Source of the DNA: Microcoleus sp. bin38.metabat.b11b12b14.051
GTDB lineage: Bacteria > Cyanobacteriota > Cyanobacteriia > Cyanobacteriales > Microcoleaceae
Direction of reading: 5' to 3'
Length of the DNA: 50,811 nucleotides
NCBI RefSeq assembly: GCF_013299165.1
Contig: NZ_JAAFKD010000040.1
Coordinates: 1-50,811, forward strand
Under the pieces are notes generated by a model. That model saw nothing but the letters and a program-made list of their open reading frames with translations, did not search any database and was not told the DNA's origin. Position numbers and translations under genes: made by a program. Below, in pieces: positions 20,090 to 29,033 of this stretch (position 1 is the first letter of the stretch; each line of letters opens with the position of its first letter).

Positions 20090-22456
20090 AATTCCAGGCC
20101 ACTATATTAATTTATTGATGCTGGTTTATAAGCTGCCCATCTTGTAGTATTTTAGATTTTATATAAATAAATTAGATGGGAAATTACCTATAAAATCATG
20201 GTTGAAAGCTTGAATACCGTTGCTTTTTACAACTGAACTGAATTGTCATATAGTCTAGTCTCAAAAACATGAGGTATGTCTGTTAATTGAGCGTGGGTAA
20301 TTGGTAATCAATAATTGGCATGACACCAAATGCCCAACGAGCCAAGCTTTTAGGTGATTACCAATTACCCAAGCGTATCTCATCTTTCGCTTCAATTGCT
20401 ATATCTAATTCAATCTGTTACTATCTCCGATTTAATAGCGAAACTTATTAACAACATATTTTAGGCTCCTTTGGGTTGACAGTTGATGCTTGACAGTTGA
20501 CAGATGACCTGTCTGACTGTTGACGGAATCCGGGCGACTGAAAGTTGACGTGCATGACATTTGACAGTTGACGGAACCCCGGCGACCTTTACGTGGAAGG
20601 AAGAGGATTGGAGTAATGAATAGTCTTCTGTTAATTTGTCCATCAAACGGAAAGGCTTTCAACCAACTTTTTATGGTAAAAGCATATTTCAGGGTAATTA
20701 AGGAGTATTTAAAATGGGGGGATATTTTAACATTTTAAACTGAAATTGCTGCAATTCAGACCGCTCCTCAGGTTAGAGATTTGTGGGTATTCGGAAAGAT
20801 ATTAAAAACACTCAAAAAGGTGTTAACGTCAGATTATGCTCTGTGAAACCTACTCCATCTTACTCAAGTCGATCGGTGAAAGCTTGATGACTTGATTCTC
20901 AAGAGTCGAGTTCACTTCCGCAGAGGACAGACTGGCTATGTCTATCTAAACCTGTAACGTAGAGAAAGTCTTTACAGGCTAACTCGGCCAGCGTGAGAGT
21001 TTTTAGGGGATATTCAAACCCTAGCGCTATTTGCTGGCGCAAATAGTCGATCGAATTGAATTAATCCCTCAAGCGGTAATTGAAAAACTCAACCATAGGC
21101 CAGACTGAGATCCGCCGGGGGTGCATCGGAGGTACGCCGGAGGCGCGCCAGCACCGGACTACCAAGTATTTAACCATTTCTGGGCGATCGCCCGTCGCCG
21201 ACGATCGCATCGGCTGCAAGCTATTGCCATCGTCAGTGTACTCTCCCAACCGTGCAACTTCAATTTGGATGTCTGGAAATATCTCGCGGGGATTTTTCCG
21301 CTTTGGATCGAGATTGTGCTGCGCGCAACTGAGAGCTTCAAAACCTCGATCGAGCTAATTGACCCCGCCCAAAAACCCATACCAGCCCGCACAGGACTCT
21401 CGTGGAGAGGTCAAAATTTTAAAGCCTTCTGTTTCGGACAACGCGGATGTTCCGGTTCCCAGATTCACTGCGCTGCCAGTAACTCTCAAATCTCCCATGT
21501 TCGACGCTTCGACCCTTCTGTGGCGCGAGCGGGCTACGCCCTTCGGCTGGCGATCGGGCAACACAAGCAAACGCAATTGCGCGATCGAAGGCTTCAGTCT
21601 CAAATCTAAAATCGACTGGCTGGTTTCCACAGAGTACATCCCTAGCTAAGATTAACAGATGGATGCTCAAGCTTGCGGGGTTTCTGCACACTAATTGGCT
21701 GGTCGTTGCCCTGCACGAGGCACAAGAAATGGTGAAAGTAGCCCAAAAAGTGCCAGTCTAACTAGAAATGGTACAGCAATTGAGTCACTGGCACATCTTC
21801 GCCCGTGCAGTCTGTCAGCCACCCCCCAAGACTGATCGGGGACACAGGTGCAGGCTCGCGGGCCGCATCTGCGGGCGGAATGTTAAAATTGCTGTCTCCT
21901 TGGCAGCACCAACAGGCCCGAAGATGTTGGTTGTCTATTGTTTCATGCTGCGGGCATCTTAATACATACCAAATAAAATAGGGAGAGTAGGGACAATAGC
22001 ACATAAATAAACGCCAGTCAAATCACAATTAGGACGGTTATTTATATGTATTGTGAGATATGTACAATGGTGTAAAAATTACCTGATTCCTGTTTGCTAT
22101 CCTAGCAACAGTGAGGGGTATAGGACACTTCCCGCAAAACGACCAGATATGAATATCATTAAATAATAAAATTGGGGTGCACGACAGACTGCTGTGAAAA
22201 AAAACAATTCGGACTTAAAAACCCCGAGATTAAAAATTAATTTTGATGCTGGTATGGGCCTACTCACAACAAATTTAGATTCACAAATTATTGTGATACC
22301 AGTTTCAAAAAAAGCAACCACAAGGCAACTCCAACCCCTGGGAGCGTCAGTCATCCCAAATCGCAAATGGTATGACTTGTGCAATTGAAACCGGCGAATT
22401 CTTCCTTTGATCGGACTTATTAAATCGAACTGCCCCGGGGCACAGGAGAACGGTGC
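20090..22456. other. 2.4-kb stretch without a convincing gene
   Basis: Frames of 60-160 codons overlap on both strands, but none has a recognised domain or a clear ribosome site. I see a perfect 16-bp inverted repeat (20295-20310 and 20355-20370, GGGTAATTGGTAATCA), TTGACAGT-type heptamers around 20470-20575, and short protein-like frames at about 20913-21044 (-), 21121-21350 (+) and 21655-21760 (+). These may be remnants of decayed genes. The last 100 bp contain AGGAGAACGGTGC, the ribosome site of the next gene. Confidence 0.55.
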
Positions 22457-25400
22457 ATGAATTCCCAAGAAAATCCTAAGCTAAAAATTCTGGTTGTCGA
22501 TGACGAACCGGATAACCTCGACTTGCTTTACCGCACCTTCCATCGAGACTATAAAGTGCTCCGAGCCGAATCAGGCCCCGCCGCCCTCGAAATTTTAGCA
22601 AAAGAGGGAGAAGTTGCGGTGATTATCTCTGACCAGCGAATGCCAAAAATGAGCGGTACGGAGTTTCTCAGCCTGACTGCTGCTCAATACCCGGATGTGA
22701 TTCGCATTATTTTAACTGGCTATACGGATGTTGAAGATTTAGTTGAAGCTATTAATGCTGGCAAAGTATTCAAGTTCGTTACCAAGCCTTGGGATGCTGA
22801 AGAACTTAGGGCTCTTGTCAGTCAAGCTGTTGATACTCACAATGTCCTGAAGGCCCGCACGAATGAATTGCGGAGGGCTCTCTCACAAGAATCGCTGCTT
22901 TATGCCGTTACCAATACTATTCGATCGGCTCCTAATTACCAGCAAATGCTGCAAAGAATTGTGGAAACCGTTGGACAGATGTTTGAGGTGAGTTGCTGTC
23001 TGCTGCGGCCGTTCCAAGACGGCCGGGTGGCGGATGAGTGGTTTGTTTACCAGAAGGCGGAAACTAAAGCGTTGCGGGGCGATGCTGAAGCCAGACGGGA
23101 TGCTTCTAGCGGTGGACTTTCAGCGGATGTGCTGCCGGATTTGGTTTGGGAAACTCTGGATGTGGAGGTGATTCAAGATGCCCAAACTGACGATCGAGTT
23201 TTAAACTGGGACAATCAGCGGCGTCAGGCTTACCAAACTGCGAATATTCGATCGAGCTTAATCGTACCGCTGTTTTACCAAATGGAACTGATGGCAGTCT
23301 TAGCGCTGCACCAGTTCGATCGATCGCGCGAATGGGAAGACCACGAGGTACAGTTAGTAATTACCGTGGCCGACCAAGCGGCTTTGGCGCTTTCTCAAGC
23401 CAGGGCTTACGAACAGGTGCGGGCGCTGGCAAAGCGCGAGGCCTTAGTCAATACTATTACTACGGCAATTCGATCGAGCCTCGACCCCCAAAATATTTTT
23501 GCAGCGATTACTCAACAACTCGGCCAAGCTTTGCAAGTTGACGGCTGCGCCCTTTCTCTGTGGACAGAAGATGATGAATACGTCCAGTGCGTAGGACTCT
23601 ACGACGCCAATAGGGATACGGTGGCTGTCAAACAGGAGTTTAACAATCCACAGGTAGTTGCGAACCCTCCAGGCTCAGAAACTGCTGCTCAGAGTGCTGC
23701 TACTAACGCTCGCGGCTGGGTTTTTGCCCATCCTTCCCTGCCGCAGTCTTTGGTGCCGATTCGCGGCAATCCGGTGTTGCTGCAAGTTATGGTATCAAAA
23801 GAGGCGGTGGCGGTTGAAGACCTCAGCGAACGCCCCGATTTAAATGTTACAGAACTGCAAGTTCGATCGCCAGCCCGCGCTCTTTTAGTCGTTCCGCTAC
23901 TCTCCGAAGGCAAAATCATCGGTAGCATTTCCCTGCGCCAAAATCGCAGCACCCGCCGCTGGAACGTCTCAGACATTGACTTGGCTCAAATAGTGGCAAC
24001 TCAAGCGGCTCTGGCGGTGCAGCAGTCCCGCCTCTACCAGACTACCAGACAGCAGGCAGAACGGCTCTTGGAAGCCGATCGGCTCAAAACCGAATTTTTC
24101 CAAAATATCTCCCACGAATTCCGCACACCTCTCACCCTAACCATCGGCCCTCTAGAATCAGCTTGCGGCCGCAAAGAAGACTTACCCTACGAACAAGCAG
24201 TAATCGCCTTGCGAAATTCCCGCCGCTTGCTGCGCTTAGTAAATCAACTGCTGGACTTGCAGCGCCTCGATGCGGGACGGATGCAGCCGAGTTTTCGCCC
24301 CTGCGATTTAGTCGGTTTCTGTTACTCTACGGCAGAGTCGTTCCGTGCCTACTGCGACAAAAAAGGACTGCAATTAATCACCCAACTCCAAGAATGTCCT
24401 TTACTTTATTTGGATATTGAAAGATTTGACAAAGTTATTTACAACCTGCTATCAAATGCTGTCAAATTTACCCCTGAAAGCGGAACAATCACCCTAACAG
24501 TTGAACCAGCGGGCGCTCACTGCTTGTTACAAGTAAAAGACACCGGCATCGGCATTCGCACCGAACAAATTCCCTATTTGTTCGAGCGCTTTCACCAAGC
24601 CGAAGGTTCTGCTAGCCGTTCCTACGAAGGCAGCGGTTTAGGTTTGGCACTTGTCAAAGAATTAGTCGAACTCCACGGCGGTCAAATTTCCGTCGATTCA
24701 GTTTACGGCGAAGGTACTACTTTTACCGTTTGGCTGCACTTCGGTTCGACTCACTTACCCCCAGAGCGGGTACTAGAAATCCCCGCCGAGTTTCACGCAT
24801 CAAAAGCAGCGGTGGAACTGGCAGATGTGGAGGCAGATTTGTCTGAAGATGAAGCAGAAAATAATAATTTTGAGGCTCTAGAACCGATAAATTCAGAAAC
24901 AGTAGCGGGTACGGTTTTGGTGGTTGACGACAATCCAGATTTGCGCTTTTATGTGTCAGAAATTCTGCGAGCGTCCGGCTTTGCAGTTTTGCTGGCTCGC
25001 AACGGACAAGAAGGATTTGCCGTAGCAAAAAACCGCCGTCCCGATCTAATTCTCACCGATTTAATGATGCCTGTAATCTCGGGTTTGGATTTGATTCGGA
25101 TGATTCGACAGGACGAAGAATTGCGGGGAACTCCGGCAATTTTGCTAACTGCTAAAGCGGACGCAGATACTCGGATTGAAGGGGTAGAACGGGGTGCTGA
25201 TGCTTATTTATCTAAGCCTTTTAACGATCGCGAATTGTTGGCAGAAGTGCGGAATTTAATCGCCCTTAAACAAAACGAGCGGCGAGTGCAGCAGTTGAAC
25301 AGTTATTTAACTGAGTCGGTGCTGCGCCGATTTTTACCGCCGTCGATGGTGAAGGCCGCTGCGACTGGAGATTTGGCTCTGGATTTGCGGCCGGAACCGC

Positions 25401-25972
25401 GATTGATTACTATTTTATTTAGCGATATTGTCGGTTTTACTCAAATGGCAAATACGCTGCGCTCGCGCCGGGTAGCTGAGCTTTTGAATGAATATTTGGC
25501 GGCAATGACTAAGGCTATTTTTGACAGCGGCGGTACGGTAGACAAGTTTGTCGGAGATGCGGTAATGGCTCTCTTTGGCGCGCCGGAGGAACTAACGCCT
25601 AACGAGCAAGTACGCCGTGCTATAGCTGCTGCTGGCGAAATGCTGCGAGCCCTGAAGCAGCTTAACCAGCGCTGGTTGGAGCAGGGAATTGTGGGGGAAA
25701 ATGGGGTGCCTCCGGTGCGGTTTCGCTGCGGTATTCATCAGGGTACTGCGGTGGTGGGTATGTTTGGCGGCCCCGATCGATCTGATTATACTGCGATCGG
25801 GCCGAGCGTGAATATTGCCGCCCGTTTGCAAGAGGTGGCGGAACCAAACTCTGTACTCGTTTCGGCGGCGGTTGCAGATTATGTTGAGGAGGATCGAATT
25901 GTTAAATATAAGTCGCTGCAACTCAAGGGAATTGATGAAACAGTATTGACTTTTATGCTTAATTGTGATTAG
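22457..25972 (+). CDS. cyaC: CyaC-type adenylate cyclase with receiver, GAF and histidine kinase modules
   Basis: The 1171-residue signalling protein makes cAMP from ATP under phosphorelay control. In order: receiver 1 (KILVVDDEPDN, phospho-acceptor Asp59 in ISDQRMP, K in FVTKPW); two GAF domains (about 150-335 and 340-540); HisKA with His553 in FQNISHEFRTPLTL; HATPase (N-box LLSNAVKFTPE, G-boxes DTGIGI and GSGLGLALVKE); receiver 2 (TVLVVDDNPD, Asp868 in LTDLMMP); and a class III cyclase with metal Asp990 (FSDIVGFT) and Asp1034 (VGDAVMA). Lys in TVDKFVGD favours ATP, and the Asn/Arg pair is in VNIAARL. This R1-GAF-HK-R2-cyclase order is that of cyanobacterial CyaC (Spirulina, Anabaena). AGGAGA precedes the ATG. 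Receiver 1 resembles the RpfG/HD-GYP-type receiver (VEDLVEAINAGKVFKFVTKPW). Confidence 0.95.
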   Translation: MNSQENPKLKILVVDDEPDNLDLLYRTFHRDYKVLRAESGPAALEILAKEGEVAVIISDQRMPKMSGTEFLSLTAAQYPDVIRIILTGYTDVEDLVEAINAGKVFKFVTKPWDAEELRALVSQAVDTHNVLKARTNELRRALSQESLLYAVTNTIRSAPNYQQMLQRIVETVGQMFEVSCCLLRPFQDGRVADEWFVYQKAETKALRGDAEARRDASSGGLSADVLPDLVWETLDVEVIQDAQTDDRVLNWDNQRRQAYQTANIRSSLIVPLFYQMELMAVLALHQFDRSREWEDHEVQLVITVADQAALALSQARAYEQVRALAKREALVNTITTAIRSSLDPQNIFAAITQQLGQALQVDGCALSLWTEDDEYVQCVGLYDANRDTVAVKQEFNNPQVVANPPGSETAAQSAATNARGWVFAHPSLPQSLVPIRGNPVLLQVMVSKEAVAVEDLSERPDLNVTELQVRSPARALLVVPLLSEGKIIGSISLRQNRSTRRWNVSDIDLAQIVATQAALAVQQSRLYQTTRQQAERLLEADRLKTEFFQNISHEFRTPLTLTIGPLESACGRKEDLPYEQAVIALRNSRRLLRLVNQLLDLQRLDAGRMQPSFRPCDLVGFCYSTAESFRAYCDKKGLQLITQLQECPLLYLDIERFDKVIYNLLSNAVKFTPESGTITLTVEPAGAHCLLQVKDTGIGIRTEQIPYLFERFHQAEGSASRSYEGSGLGLALVKELVELHGGQISVDSVYGEGTTFTVWLHFGSTHLPPERVLEIPAEFHASKAAVELADVEADLSEDEAENNNFEALEPINSETVAGTVLVVDDNPDLRFYVSEILRASGFAVLLARNGQEGFAVAKNRRPDLILTDLMMPVISGLDLIRMIRQDEELRGTPAILLTAKADADTRIEGVERGADAYLSKPFNDRELLAEVRNLIALKQNERRVQQLNSYLTESVLRRFLPPSMVKAAATGDLALDLRPEPRLITILFSDIVGFTQMANTLRSRRVAELLNEYLAAMTKAIFDSGGTVDKFVGDAVMALFGAPEELTPNEQVRRAIAAAGEMLRALKQLNQRWLEQGIVGENGVPPVRFRCGIHQGTAVVGMFGGPDRSDYTAIGPSVNIAARLQEVAEPNSVLVSAAVADYVEEDRIVKYKSLQLKGIDETVLTFMLNCD

Positions 25973-26084
25973 ATTCCTACGGTTTTAATTTGGTTTGGTG
26001 TGTTGAGTGATTGTGGGAAAAAACAGTCAGGGCGATCGCACCTCGTAGACTCATTGCAGTGTTTGGTATTTGGTGTCAGGGGAT

Positions 26085-26258
26085 CTCGCCCTTTTGTTTG
26101 CTGGGGCGATTCCCTAGGGGATAGCTACACTTCACGCCCCTGTGTGCAATCATCGCAGTTTGAAATGGTGAAAATGGATTGGATTGTCAGTGGAAAGAGA
26201 GGTTGGGTGACACGAGGGTGAATGGAATATGTTGGAAAGGGCGATGCCAACGGTTGCC
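26085..26258. repeat. Dispersed ~180-bp repeat, copy A
   Basis: The core reads TCGCCCTTTTGTTTGCTGGG, then GGGATAGCTACACTTCACGC, then TTTGAAATGGTGAAAATGGA and TTGTCAGTGGAAAGAGAGG, ending GGAATATGTTGGAAAGGGCG. Copies B-D follow at 27065, 27917 and 28798. The surrounding 25973-26426 contains no gene. Confidence 0.85.
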
Positions 26259-26426
26259 TTACCCTACACCCGGACGATCGAGCCATAGGATAAAGTATTG
26301 ACAAACTAGCTAACTTGTATAATACAGTTATTAGGAGGATTATGAGAAATTGAAATGCTTTAAAAGAACGCTTGCGGAGCGACTGGACTCGGATATCAAC
26401 TATCACAAACTATTTAGGGTCGAAAA

Positions 26427-26657
26427 ATGATGCAAATTACCACGACTGAATTACCCCAAACTCTCCAAACTCTATTTATAGAGGTCGAACGTACCAAAAC
26501 TCCTCTCACCATCATCCATGAAGGGAAACCATTAGTGATTATCTATCCTGCCACTACCCAAACCCCACGCCCCACTTTTGGCACAATGAAAGGGAGCGGT
26601 GAAATATTAGGAGATTTAATTCCTCCTGTCGCCGAACTGTGGGAGGTTTTAGAATGA
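26427..26657 (+). CDS. Phd/YefM-like antitoxin
   Basis: The small 76-residue protein has the layout of Phd/YefM antitoxins: an N-terminal DNA-binding segment (TTTELPQTLQTLFIEVERTKTP), a strand LTIIHEGKPLVIIYPA, then an extended acidic tail that would thread onto the toxin (ELWEVLE). It overlaps the next gene by four bases (ATGA), the usual coupling in toxin-antitoxin operons. Antitoxins of this type bind the PIN toxin and repress their own promoter. The second Met is an alternative start. Family assignment is from layout and partner rather than from strong motifs. Confidence 0.78.
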   Translation: MMQITTTELPQTLQTLFIEVERTKTPLTIIHEGKPLVIIYPATTQTPRPTFGTMKGSGEILGDLIPPVAELWEVLE

Positions 26658-27043
26658 AACTTTTACTCGATACCCACATTTGGCTTTGGTATTTGCTGGG
26701 CGACGAACGCCTATCGCTCCAACTTCAAACAGCGATCGCCGATCCTAATACAGAACTTTGGCTGAGTCCAATTAGCATTTGGGAGACGCTCATTCTTGCA
26801 GAAAAAGGACGGATATCCTTGCAGCCCGATCCGGTTACATGGGTTAACTTAGCTTTAAAAACCTTGGAAACCCGCGAAGCCCCTATGAATCACGCGATTG
26901 CAATTTTAAGTCGCGAGATTGCACTACCACATCAAGACCCCGGAGACCGATTTATTGCCGCCACAGCTATTCATTATGGCTTAATATTAGCTACAGTTGA
27001 TGCTAACCTTACAGGCAATTCAGCGCTACAAACACTCAGTTAG
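26654..27043 (+). CDS. PIN-domain toxin (VapC-like ribonuclease)
   Basis: This 129-residue PIN domain protein is expected to be an Mg2+-dependent RNase inhibited by the preceding antitoxin. Acidic residues of the active site are visible: Asp6 in MKLLLDTHIWLW, Glu in SIWETLILAEKG (about 45), and Asp in HQDPGDRFIAATA (about 95-98). A late TVDANL strand closes the fold. An in-frame GTG lies 15 bp upstream, but GGGAGG spans it and serves as the ribosome site for the ATG at 26654. That ATG overlaps the antitoxin stop as ATGA. A dispersed repeat begins about 20 bp downstream. Confidence 0.9.
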   Translation: MKLLLDTHIWLWYLLGDERLSLQLQTAIADPNTELWLSPISIWETLILAEKGRISLQPDPVTWVNLALKTLETREAPMNHAIAILSREIALPHQDPGDRFIAATAIHYGLILATVDANLTGNSALQTLS

Positions 27044-27064
27044 GCAATATTCTATATTTCTGTG

Positions 27065-27242
27065 CGCGAGATCCCTTTTGTCTGCTAGGGCGATCGCTCA
27101 TGAGAACAAAGGGCGAGATCCCTGCGGGATAGCTACGCTTAACGCCCTCTGTGCGATCGTCACCCTTTGAAATGGTGGAAATGGATCGGATTGTCAGTGG
27201 AAAGAGAGGTTGGGTGACACGAGGGTTAAGGGAATATACTTT
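27065..27242. repeat. Dispersed ~180-bp repeat, copy B
   Basis: Contains TCCCTTTTGTCTGCTAGGGC, GCTCATGAGAACAAAGGGCG, CGGGATAGCTACGCTTAACG, TTTGAAATGGTGGAAATGGA and GTCAGTGGAAAGAGAGGTTG, matching copies A, C and D in order and orientation. It separates the Phd/PIN pair from the DUF433/DUF5615 pair. Confidence 0.85.
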
Positions 27243-27261
27243 CTGGGGCTTCCCCAACGCA

Positions 27262-27594
27262 TTAAGCCAATACCAAGATACTTTCTACTTCGCTATTCCA
27301 AAATTGAATTATAATGTCAAAATTATCTCTTAATATCTGAACAATCTTGGACGTTGGACTGTTACCAATGCGAAGGTAGATAAATTTGGGTGGATGCCCG
27401 TACAGCAAACTCCGTTGATGAAAATCAGAATCCTTGGAAACAATCACAAAATTATTCGCATGAGCATATTCCCAAATAATTGAATCATCAGTATTCGTAA
27501 GTGCCAATGTTTTGACATGAGCGGAATCGGGATACAAATCGATAATCCTGCGAACAATTCCGTCTGACAAGTTTTCATCGAGTAGTAGTCTCAC
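27262..27594 (-). CDS. DUF5615 PIN-like protein (probable toxin)
   Basis: The 110-residue protein matches the DUF5615 PIN-like family: RLLLDENLSDGIVRRI at the start with the first catalytic Asp, then DDSIIWEYAHANNFVIVSKDSDFHQRS with the acidic SKDSDF motif. The family is usually encoded next to a DUF433 gene, and here it overlaps the DUF433 stop by four bases. It is regarded as the nuclease partner of a type II toxin-antitoxin-like pair. Activity in this group is less documented than for VapC. The end of the frame is intact. Confidence 0.85.
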   Translation of the reverse strand: MRLLLDENLSDGIVRRIIDLYPDSAHVKTLALTNTDDSIIWEYAHANNFVIVSKDSDFHQRSLLYGHPPKFIYLRIGNSPTSKIVQILRDNFDIIIQFWNSEVESILVLA

Positions 27595-27815
27595 AAAGAT
27601 GCCACAAATAGTTTTTTCTCACGGTCAGCGGCAAAGGCAAGGCAAGCTTTGATGTCTTGGGAAGTGAGTTCCGAAAAATCTTCTAGAACTTCTGCCTCTG
27701 TCATACCACCAGCCAAATACTCTAGGATATCGTACACAGTAATTCGCATTCCCCGAATACAGGGCTTACCGCTGCGTTTTCCAGGTTCAATGGTGATGAT
27801 TTGATTGTATTCCAT
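27591..27815 (-). CDS. DUF433 domain antitoxin
   Basis: The 74-residue protein starts at the ATG at 27815 (MEYNQIITIEPGKRSGKPC), the position typical for the family. The frame opens 33 bp further up, but that part is a poor match. The DUF433 signature GKPCIRGMRITVYDILEYLA is complete, then GMTEAEVLEDFSELTSQDI and ACLAFAADRE. These are winged-helix DNA-binding proteins found beside DUF5615 genes, probably acting as antitoxin and autoregulator. It overlaps the DUF5615 gene by ATGA coupling. Confidence 0.87.
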   Translation of the reverse strand: MEYNQIITIEPGKRSGKPCIRGMRITVYDILEYLAGGMTEAEVLEDFSELTSQDIKACLAFAADREKKLFVASL

Positions 27816-27916
27816 AGATTTTTTAGAATAATTGCTTAAATCTATCATAGATCGTATTTTTCCGAATCTCCGCTATCATCGTCAAGATTGTTCGACACAG
27901 ATGATTGAGGCAGAAA

Positions 27917-28113
27917 AAGGCGATCGCCCTTTTGTTTGCTGCGGCGATCGCTCATGAGAACAAAGAAAGGACGAGATTCCTGCGGGATACCTACGATTCA
28001 CGCCCTCTGTGCGATCGTCGCCCTTTGAAATGGTGGAAATGGCTCGGATTGTCAGTGGAAAGAGAGGTTGGGGTGATACGAGGGTTAATGGAATATGTAG
28101 GAAAGGGCGATCG
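27917..28113. repeat. Dispersed ~180-bp repeat, copy C
   Basis: Same order of blocks as copies A, B and D: CGCCCTTTTGTTTGCTGCGG, GCGATCGCTCATGAGAACAA, ATTCACGCCCTCTGTGCGAT, CCCTTTGAAATGGTGGAAAT, GGAAAGAGAGGTTGGGGTGA. It ends in GGAAAGGGCGATCGCC, ahead of the aspartic-protease pair's 3' end. Confidence 0.85.
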
Positions 28114-28128
28114 CCTACGTATTACAAA

Positions 28129-28488
28129 TCATCGATTGTTACGCTTCCCGCCTTCGGTGAACTGAATCACAAGTTCTCGATCGTCTAACATACCAGTTCC
28201 TAGCAATGGTCGCCTTCCTGTAGCAATCAAACGAACTTCCCGTTCTTCCCCATCCCAGATGACAACGGCTTCATGGACTGGCAGTAAAACCTCGCTGTTG
28301 TCTGCCAAATTTGCTGGAAAATCGAATATGAAAGGTAGCCTTAATAATGAAACGGCTTCTGGAGGCAAGCAAAGGTCTCCTGTGAATCCTGTATCGATGA
28401 CAAATTCGATCGGTAAAGTTGAGCCATTCGGGAGTATAAATGTCAAAGTGACGGTGGCGTGTCTATCAGTCACAATACCCGAAATCAT
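28129..28488 (-). CDS. Retropepsin-like (clan AA) aspartic protease
   Basis: The 119-residue single-domain protein carries the active-site motif DTG in IEFVIDTGFTGDLCLPPEAV (about residues 31-38). It has the later LLGTGMLDD strand seen in small clan AA bacterial proteases, which act as homodimers like retropepsins. There is no signal peptide or membrane segment. It overlaps the upstream 90-residue gene by four bases (ATGA), implying coexpression. The substrate is unknown; the tight pairing suggests that the neighbour could be its target or regulator. Confidence 0.83.
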   Translation of the reverse strand: MISGIVTDRHATVTLTFILPNGSTLPIEFVIDTGFTGDLCLPPEAVSLLRLPFIFDFPANLADNSEVLLPVHEAVVIWDGEEREVRLIATGRRPLLGTGMLDDRELVIQFTEGGKRNNR

Positions 28489-28757
28489 TTGTATACACGC
28501 TCCATAACTCCACCGAATGACACAGCTACATTGTATCCAATACGGATGCCGAATAGACGAGCATTGGGATGTTTTACTCCCAGGTTGCGGGCTGCTTTTA
28601 ACCCAGTTTCATCTACTTCGTAGTCTCCTGATTCAAAGTCGATGATGACCATCTTCCCGATGTTTTCGTCTATCTCGACTTGTTGGCGGATGCTGTTTTC
28701 GTACAATTGTCTTGCGCGCCGTGCCACTTCTGCGCGACTTAAAAGGATGGTTTGCAT
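28485..28757 (-). CDS. Small protein paired with the aspartic protease
   Basis: The 90-residue protein has no domain that I can name with certainty. A basic N-terminal helix (SRAEVARRARQLYENSIRQQ) is followed by an acidic beta region (MVIIDFESGDYEVDE) and a glycine-rich tail (FGIRIGYNVAVSFGG). The helix plus beta layout is reminiscent of antitoxin-like proteins. It is translationally coupled to the protease gene through ATGA. It could be a substrate, inhibitor or partner of the protease; this is inference from context only. Confidence 0.72.
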   Translation of the reverse strand: MQTILLSRAEVARRARQLYENSIRQQVEIDENIGKMVIIDFESGDYEVDETGLKAARNLGVKHPNARLFGIRIGYNVAVSFGGVMERVYK

Positions 28758-28797
28758 AGTCTTGCCTCCCGATCGCTACACTGATATTGTAGCGCAG

Positions 28798-28967
28798 AGG
28801 GCGATCGCCCTTTTGTCTGCTAGGGCGATCGCTCGTGAGAACAAACAAAGGGCGATCGCCCTACGGGATAGCTACGCTTCACGCCATTGTGTGTAATCAG
28901 CGCCCTTTGAAATGGTGGAAATGGATAAAATTGTCAGTGGAAAAAGAGGTTGGGTTGGCGCAAGGAA
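28798..28967. repeat. Dispersed ~180-bp repeat, copy D
   Basis: Last of the four copies: CGCCCTTTTGTCTGCTAGGG, CGGGATAGCTACGCTTCACG, CCCTTTGAAATGGTGGAAAT, TTGTCAGTGGAAAAAGAGG. It stands at the boundary between the small two-gene modules and the AT-rich peptide cluster. Confidence 0.85.
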
Positions 28968-29033
28968 ATCCAACCTACAAGGTCTTTGGACTAAAGCAAT
29001 AAGTTATTATTTTTGGCATTGGCTGCAAAAATA

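Noticed and set aside
22194..22388. A 64-codon GTG-started frame upstream of cyaC
   Set aside because: No recognised domain and no clear ribosome site; it was left as part of the leader region.
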